Below are positions 7,289 to 11,535 of a stretch of 11,535 bases of DNA, piece by piece. The position numbers and the translations under genes are program-made. This DNA is from an uncultured Porphyromonas sp. (GTDB lineage: Bacteria; Bacteroidota; Bacteroidia; Bacteroidales; Porphyromonadaceae). The stretch is taken from the NCBI GenBank assembly GCA_945965245.1, contig CAMFNC010000206.1:1-11535 (forward strand). The letters are read 5' to 3'. Under the pieces are notes generated by a model that saw only the letters and a list, made by a program, of their open reading frames with translations, made no database searches and was not told the DNA's origin. How positions within the stretch are numbered: position 1 is the first letter of the stretch; every line of letters begins with the position of its first letter.

Positions 7289-8410
7289 TCAATGCTTTAA
7301 AGCTGTCAGAATGGCGCGAGCTGCGCGATGACTGCAAGGATCAGCCCCCAGCAAATCTTGTAACGAGCGATAGCCTTCCAACATGGCATTACGATCGGAA
7401 CCGCCCGGCAAAATCCGGCGGAGTTGCTCTGCTATCCGTTCGGAAGTAACTTGGTGAGCCAGTAACTCCGGCACAATTGCTTTGCCGGCTATCAGATTGA
7501 CCAATGAAAAAAAGCGTATGGGGAATAGATACTTGAACCCCCAATAGATAATACGATTGCCTCCGGAGCGATAACAAACCACCTGGGGCACATTCAAAAG
7601 TGCAGTTTCCAGCGTGGCTGTACCCGAAGTTACCAACGCGGCCGAACTTTGTTCCAAAAGCGAATATGTTTTTCCGAATACAACTTCGACCTCTTTACCC
7701 AGCAATATCGGTTCATAGTCCCTGCGCTCCAATCCGGGAGCACCGGCTATCACTGGGCGATAATCAGGAAATTGCGCCACTGCCTCCAACATAGCGGGAA
7801 GATTACCCAAGATCTCCTGCCTGCGGCTGCCCGACAACAAGGCAATAATCGGTCGGTCATCGGATATTACAGCCGTATCCGCCGGATGAGTGGCACGATG
7901 TTGCAGCACGGCATCCACACATGGATTGCCCACAAATTCAGATTGGAGGCAATACTGTCTGAAAAATTCCACCTCAAAGGGCAGAATACAGAGCAGCAAA
8001 TCAATATATCGCTTCATGGTGCGTATGCGCCATTTCTTCCACGCCCAGACCTTGGGAGCTATGTAATAGTGAATGGGGATACCCTGCGCATGGGCATACG
8101 GCATGATATACTTGAAGTTGAAAGAACCGAAGTCCACTGGAATAACCACATCGGGGCAAAATTCGCTCATGGCATGCTGCAAACGATGACCGGCTCGTGC
8201 AAACTCCGGTAAATGTTTGAGCACCGGCATAATGCCCATATAGGCCAATGAACTGTAATGTATCAAAGGTTCATTGCCGGCCACGGCTGCCATCAAATTA
8301 CCGCCCATGAATCGGAATTCCGCCTCCGAATCTTGTTTACGGAGTGCTTTCATCAAATTCGATGCGTGTAAATCTCCGGATGCTTCACCGGCAATCAAAA
8401 AGTATTTCAT
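7289..8410 (-). CDS. lpxB: Lipid-A-disaccharide synthase
   Basis: 373 residues, a normal full length for this GT19 family glycosyltransferase. It joins UDP-2,3-diacylglucosamine and 2,3-diacylglucosamine-1-phosphate to make the lipid A disaccharide, at the inner face of the cytoplasmic membrane. Visible signatures are AGEASGDLHASNL (7-19), the MGG motif, PVDFGSFNFKY, APKVWAWKKWRIR, LPFEVEFF, FVGNP ending at Pro163, LLSGSRRQEI (191-200) and TSGTATLETAL (261-271), all intact. The ATG lies four bases after the surE stop codon with no Shine-Dalgarno sequence, so it is probably translated by coupling. It shows that the organism makes lipid A. The other lpx genes are not in the window. Confidence 0.97.
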   Translation of the reverse strand: MKYFLIAGEASGDLHASNLMKALRKQDSEAEFRFMGGNLMAAVAGNEPLIHYSSLAYMGIMPVLKHLPEFARAGHRLQHAMSEFCPDVVIPVDFGSFNFKYIMPYAHAQGIPIHYYIAPKVWAWKKWRIRTMKRYIDLLLCILPFEVEFFRQYCLQSEFVGNPCVDAVLQHRATHPADTAVISDDRPIIALLSGSRRQEILGNLPAMLEAVAQFPDYRPVIAGAPGLERRDYEPILLGKEVEVVFGKTYSLLEQSSAALVTSGTATLETALLNVPQVVCYRSGGNRIIYWGFKYLFPIRFFSLVNLIAGKAIVPELLAHQVTSERIAEQLRRILPGGSDRNAMLEGYRSLQDLLGADPCSHRAARAILTALKH

Positions 8411-8414
8411 CGGT

Positions 8415-9191
8415 CTATCCGAATGTCTGAGCCACGTGGTCGGACAACTTGTCCAGATAAGAATAGTCCGTCAAATCTATTTGCACCGGTGCGAGGGTCA
8501 TATATCCCTCTTCCAGAGCTTCCATATCTCCAATTTGACCGGGAGTTTTATTGATTTGATGCCCCTGCATCCAATAGACTTTGGCACCACGGGGATTAAT
8601 GCTCTCCATAAATTCATCCACGAAACGCCCGTTAGTCAGCGGACAAACTTTCAATCCTTTGGGTTGGCTCGGCGGCACATTGAGCGAAAGAAGCGTATTG
8701 GCCGGCAATCCTTTTTCCAAAATCATCTTGGCCACCTTATAAGCCGTCTGAGCGGCGTATCGGGTTTCGATGATTTCACTATGGTCATTCACCGAAACAG
8801 CCAAAGACGGTATTTCCGCTATCGTGCCTTCGATAGCCACACCCAATGTACCTGAATAAAGCACACAGATACCATCATTTCTGCCATGATTGATACCCCC
8901 CACCACCAAATCCGGTTTGCGGTCGGCAAAAATCGTATTCAAAGCCAACTTCACACAATCGGCGGGCGTACCGCTGGAGCTATATACGGTCAAGCCTTCC
9001 TCCTGTTTTCTTAACTTGAGCGTAATGGGATTTACCGATGTAATGGCGGAAGAAAAACCCGAGCGTGGTCCATCCGGTGCCACCACCGTGATATTGCCCA
9101 AAGGCTTCAGAACCTGCATCAGGTCTTGCACTCCCTGCGCCCTGAAGCCGTCATCATTAGAAATCAATATTTCGTATCTCGTATCTGTCAT
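8415..9191 (-). CDS. surE: 5'/3'-nucleotidase SurE
   Basis: 258 residues, the usual length. SurE is a metal-dependent phosphatase of nucleoside monophosphates in the cytoplasm, linked to stationary-phase survival in other bacteria. The metal ligands are in place: Asp13-Asp14 in ISNDDGF, Ser44 in RSGFSS, and Asn101 in GGINHGRN. The conserved YSGTLGVAIEG stretch also follows. The ATG at 9189-9191 is preceded by AT-rich sequence without a Shine-Dalgarno site. lpxB starts four bases after its stop codon, making surE the first gene of the pair. A surE-lpxB linkage is, as far as I recall, common in Bacteroidales; no direct functional tie is known to me. Confidence 0.97.
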   Translation of the reverse strand: MTDTRYEILISNDDGFRAQGVQDLMQVLKPLGNITVVAPDGPRSGFSSAITSVNPITLKLRKQEEGLTVYSSSGTPADCVKLALNTIFADRKPDLVVGGINHGRNDGICVLYSGTLGVAIEGTIAEIPSLAVSVNDHSEIIETRYAAQTAYKVAKMILEKGLPANTLLSLNVPPSQPKGLKVCPLTNGRFVDEFMESINPRGAKVYWMQGHQINKTPGQIGDMEALEEGYMTLAPVQIDLTDYSYLDKLSDHVAQTFG

Positions 9192-9213
9192 AATAAGTAA
9201 AATAGTAATGAAA

Positions 9214-9221
9214 CAAAATAA
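9214..9221 (-). promoter_or_regulatory. Possible -7 element of the surE-lpxB promoter
   Basis: On the - strand TTATTTTG resembles the Bacteroidetes -7 consensus TAnnTTTG, with the TA-to-TTTG spacing one base short. It would place transcription start roughly 15-20 bases before the surE ATG. A TTTC at about the right distance upstream is a poor -33 element. Low confidence; it may only be the T tract after the neighbouring hairpin. Confidence 0.25.
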
Positions 9222-9222
9222 G

Positions 9223-9258
9223 GAGGCTGTGTCGAAACTCTGGTTTCGGTGCAGCCTC
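9223..9258 (-). terminator. Long hairpin between the FKBP gene and surE, possible terminator
   Basis: GAGGCTG (9223-9229) pairs with CAGCCTC (9252-9258) and CGAAAC (9233-9238) with GTTTCG (9243-9248) around a 4-base loop. Three positions between the two helices pair as G-U on the + strand RNA but are A-C mismatches on the - strand RNA. On the - strand the stem is followed by CTTATTTTG, so it can serve as the terminator of glyS-FKBP transcription. The right arm shares GTGCAGCCTCTT with the terminator at 4568-4604. Confidence 0.45.
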
Positions 9259-9313
9259 TTGAGTTGTATCAGAAAGGGATGAAGGGTGAAAGGAGTACAT
9301 TATAGTATATGAC

Positions 9314-9347
9314 CGAACCCGAACTTCGAAAGCAACGAAGCGGTTCG
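9314..9347. repeat. Imperfect hairpin downstream of the FKBP gene
   Basis: CGAACC (9314-9319) pairs with GGTTCG (9342-9347), and CTTCG (9324-9328) with CGAAG (9336-9340), separated by an asymmetric bulge and closed by a 7-base loop. It lies 33 bases after the FKBP stop codon. No T tract follows on either strand, so it is more likely an RNA 3'-end structure or a chance repeat than a terminator by itself. Confidence 0.3.
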
Positions 9348-9380
9348 CCCTTTATGCCCCAACTCACACTCCGTAGCTTG

Positions 9381-9926
9381 TTACTCCGCATCCTCGGGAA
9401 TAATTTTATCCAAGCGAACGATATATTTAAGAGTAGAATAAGGCGGAATGGCACGATTGGTCGGATCGGCACCATATCCCAGATACCAAGGGATAACCAC
9501 TTCCACTTCGTCACCCTCCACCATGTGAATTAGAGCAATGCGCATGCCCGGTATCAAAGCATCCGTGCCGCGTGCAATGGAAAAACGAGCGGGGGTCTCG
9601 CTGGAGTAATTCTCCTGAGCCAATATATCGGCAAAGGTATCACCATTGAGTTTCATGATATAAAACTTATAGTGCATATCCACACGGCTGGTGGCTATCG
9701 GTTTAACCTTGCCCGTGCCATGGTTCAGCCATTTGGCATAAACGTATTTATCGCCAAACAAACCCTCCATGGTCAGTGGCTGATAAGTTTTGTCTTCTTT
9801 TATTCGGCGGATAATAGTATCGCTATTCATGTGATTTTGTTCCGTGGAATCAGTTTTCTCGTTGCACGAAATCAGAGATACCCCCACTGCCGTCAATAGA
9901 AGCAAGTATGCTATTATTTTCTTCAT
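9381..9926 (-). CDS. FKBP-type peptidyl-prolyl isomerase-like lipoprotein
   Basis: 181 residues. A lipoprotein signal peptide ends in the lipobox LISC with Cys21 as the lipidated residue, so the protein is anchored in the envelope facing the periplasm or cell surface. A linker (~22-45) leads to an FKBP-like domain (~55-178). Family features are the LIPGM/ALIHMVEGDEVEVVIP segment, LGYGAD with the conserved tyrosine, and IPPYSTLKYIVRL near the end. Two binding-pocket positions differ from canonical FKBP12: the tryptophan of the VIRGW motif is Met here, and the Phe-Asp pair reads Phe-Ala-Asp. Isomerase activity is therefore likely but not assured, and a chaperone or binding role is possible. It starts 20 bases after glyS in the same direction and probably shares its transcript. 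Translation starts without a Shine-Dalgarno site. Confidence 0.88.
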   Translation of the reverse strand: MKKIIAYLLLLTAVGVSLISCNEKTDSTEQNHMNSDTIIRRIKEDKTYQPLTMEGLFGDKYVYAKWLNHGTGKVKPIATSRVDMHYKFYIMKLNGDTFADILAQENYSSETPARFSIARGTDALIPGMRIALIHMVEGDEVEVVIPWYLGYGADPTNRAIPPYSTLKYIVRLDKIIPEDAE

Positions 9927-9946
9927 AAATGAAAGTGTGCTATTAT

Positions 9947-11491
9947 TTATTTGATTTTTCGGAGTAGGCTGCGCATCGAAACGGCGTCAGCAATCTTGTC
10001 ACGCAAAGCACTGATGGGCAGACGCTCCTGCTCCATGCTATCGCGGTGGCGAATTGTTACCGTGTTGTCTTCGAGAGTCTGATGATCCACCGTGATGCAG
10101 AATGGTGTACCGATGGCATCCTGACGGCGGTAACGTTTGCCGATGGAGTCTTTTTCATCAATCTGACAAGAGAAGTCAAAGCAAAGCTCTTGCATGATTT
10201 CTTCTGCCTTTTCGGGCAAACCGTCTTTGCGAACCAATGGCAGTACAGCCAATTTGACAGGAGCCAGAGCGGCAGGCAGACGGAGCACCACACGGGTTTC
10301 GCCGTTTGGCGTAACCTCTTCTGCATAAGAGCCGCAAATCAGACTGAGGAACAAACGATCCACCCCGATGGAGGTTTCGATTACATACGGTGTATAGCTT
10401 TCGCCCAATTCGGGATCGAAGTATTGCATCTTCTTACCGCTGAATTCTTCATGACGCTTCAGGTCAAAGTCTGTGCGACTGTGTATGCCCTCTACTTCCT
10501 TGAAGCCGAAAGGCATCTTGAACTCAATGTCCGTGGCGGCATTGGCATAGTGAGCCAACTTTTCATGGTCATGATAGCGATAGTTTTCATCCCCCAAACC
10601 AAGTGCCATGTGCCAATCCAAGCGCATCTTCTTCCAATATTCAAACCATTTCAATTCCTCTCCGGGGCGCACAAAGAACTGCATCTCCATTTGCTCGAAT
10701 TCGCGCATCCGGAAGATGAATTGGCGTGCCACAATCTCGTTGCGGAAAGCCTTACCAATCTGCGCAATACCGAAAGGCACCTTCATACGACCGGTTTTCT
10801 GCACATTCAGGAAATTCACAAAAATCCCCTGTGCCGTTTCAGGACGCAGATAAACTTTCATTGCCGAATCGCTGGTACTGCCCATTTCTGTGGCAAACAT
10901 CAGATTGAATTGGCGCACTTCTGTCCAATTACGTGTTCCGCTGATGGGACATACAATTTCGCAGTCGATGATCAGATTACGCAGAGCCTCAAAATCCGAA
11001 TTGCCCATAGCTTCAGTAAAGCGTTGATGAATTTCATCGTATTTGGCCTGATATTCCAACACACGGCCATTGGTTTGGCGAAATTGCACTTCGTCAAAAG
11101 CCTCGCCAAAGCGTTTGCTGGCTTTGGCAATTTCTTTATCAATCTTTTCTTCGATTTTGGCCAAATGATCCTCTATCAGCACATCGGCACGATAGCGTTT
11201 CTTGGAATCCTTATTGTCAATCAAAGGGTCATTAAAGGCATCCACATGTCCGGAAGCCTTCCAGATTTTGGGATGCATGAAGATGGCAGAATCAATGCCC
11301 ACCACATTGCGATGGAGCATGGTCATGGCTTGCCACCAATAGGTTTTGATATTGTTTTTCAGTTCCGAACCATACTGACCATAGTCATATACAGCTGCCA
11401 AACCATCATAAATTTCAGAGGAGGGGAATACATATCCGTACTCTTTGCAGTGGGATACGATTTTTTTGAATAGGTCTTCTTGTTGAGCCAT
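9947..11491 (-). CDS. glyS: Glycyl-tRNA synthetase, alpha2 (single-chain) type
   Basis: 514 residues, a single polypeptide of the eukaryote/archaea-like class II form rather than the split alpha/beta enzyme of E. coli. It charges tRNA-Gly with glycine in the cytoplasm. The N-terminus has the characteristic GYVFPSSEIYDGLAAVYDYG. The insertion region carries CPISGTRNWTEVRQFN. Motif 2 is RPETAQGIF, starting at Arg216, followed by GIAQIGKAFRNEI and FRMREFEQMEMQFF. Motif 3 is ETSIGVDR (372-379). The anticodon-binding domain begins near LAPVKLAVLPLV and ends at the C-terminus. All core motifs are intact. The ATG at 11489-11491 starts at the usual family position. An FKBP lipoprotein gene follows 20 bases downstream. 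The symbol may also be written glyQS. Confidence 0.97.
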   Translation of the reverse strand: MAQQEDLFKKIVSHCKEYGYVFPSSEIYDGLAAVYDYGQYGSELKNNIKTYWWQAMTMLHRNVVGIDSAIFMHPKIWKASGHVDAFNDPLIDNKDSKKRYRADVLIEDHLAKIEEKIDKEIAKASKRFGEAFDEVQFRQTNGRVLEYQAKYDEIHQRFTEAMGNSDFEALRNLIIDCEIVCPISGTRNWTEVRQFNLMFATEMGSTSDSAMKVYLRPETAQGIFVNFLNVQKTGRMKVPFGIAQIGKAFRNEIVARQFIFRMREFEQMEMQFFVRPGEELKWFEYWKKMRLDWHMALGLGDENYRYHDHEKLAHYANAATDIEFKMPFGFKEVEGIHSRTDFDLKRHEEFSGKKMQYFDPELGESYTPYVIETSIGVDRLFLSLICGSYAEEVTPNGETRVVLRLPAALAPVKLAVLPLVRKDGLPEKAEEIMQELCFDFSCQIDEKDSIGKRYRRQDAIGTPFCITVDHQTLEDNTVTIRHRDSMEQERLPISALRDKIADAVSMRSLLRKIK

Positions 11492-11509
11492 GAAATTTTA
11501 TTCTTAATA

Positions 11510-11517
11510 CAAAGTCA
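11510..11517 (-). promoter_or_regulatory. Possible -7 element of the glyS promoter
   Basis: On the - strand TGACTTTG differs by one base from the Bacteroidetes -7 consensus TAnnTTTG and lies 18 bases before the glyS ATG. The matching -33 region would be at or beyond the window edge, so it cannot be checked here. Confidence 0.25.
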
Positions 11518-11535
11518 TTAAACTTACTTACAATA

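Noticed and set aside
7649..8212. A + strand open frame of 187 codons opposite lpxB.
   Set aside because: lpxB is intact with conserved motifs throughout. The antisense frame has no recognisable family features and no upstream signal.
8274..8855. A + strand open frame of 193 codons across the lpxB/surE junction.
   Set aside because: It overlaps two clearly conserved genes on the other strand and its translation shows no recognisable domain.
10046..11473. A 475-codon open frame on the + strand, antisense to glyS.
   Set aside because: Its codons are exactly opposite those of glyS, so its stops would need TTA, CTA or TCA codons in glyS. Those are avoided in a well-expressed gene, which explains the long open frame. 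The translation shows no family features, while glyS has every class II motif.

Overview
The window looks like chromosomal housekeeping DNA from a member of the Bacteroidales (Bacteroides/Porphyromonas type). The evidence is a periplasmic tricorn-type protease with a signal peptide, a lipoprotein FKBP next to an alpha2-type glycyl-tRNA synthetase, an LpxB (so a lipid A-making Gram-negative), starts that mostly lack a Shine-Dalgarno sequence, and AT-rich intergenic DNA with weak matches to the Bacteroidetes -7 element. I cannot fix the genus from sequence alone.

Layout. Positions 1-4542 (+ strand): the 3' part of a CoA-transferase/acetyl-CoA hydrolase family gene, then after 24 bases a 1090-residue tricorn-like protease that ends at a very strong hairpin terminator. 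The 170-base convergent gap (4543-4712) holds this terminator, a second hairpin for the opposite strand, and an imperfect direct repeat between them. Positions 4713-9191 (- strand, read right to left): surE, lpxB (4-base gap), then an OmpR-family response regulator and its PAS-containing histidine kinase (1-base gap with a strong RBS inside the regulator's end). A 70-base gap between lpxB and the regulator carries a perfect inverted repeat and an 11-bp-spaced GTTAA pair. Positions 9192-9380: non-coding gap with two hairpins. Positions 9381-11491 (- strand): glyS followed 20 bases later by a lipoprotein FKBP-type isomerase. The last 44 bases are the glyS leader/promoter region.

How the genes relate. 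SurE (nucleotide phosphatase) and LpxB (lipid A disaccharide synthesis) are probably co-transcribed. The two-component pair follows in the same direction but may have its own promoter. The protease and the FKBP lipoprotein both act outside the cytoplasm, so much of the window concerns the envelope and its proteins, but no shared pathway is demonstrated.

I found no phage, CRISPR, toxin-antitoxin, intact insertion sequence, tRNA or rRNA, and no convincing undescribed system. The findings are small-scale: intergenic repeats, one possible autoregulatory site, and active-site departures in the protease and the FKBP protein.
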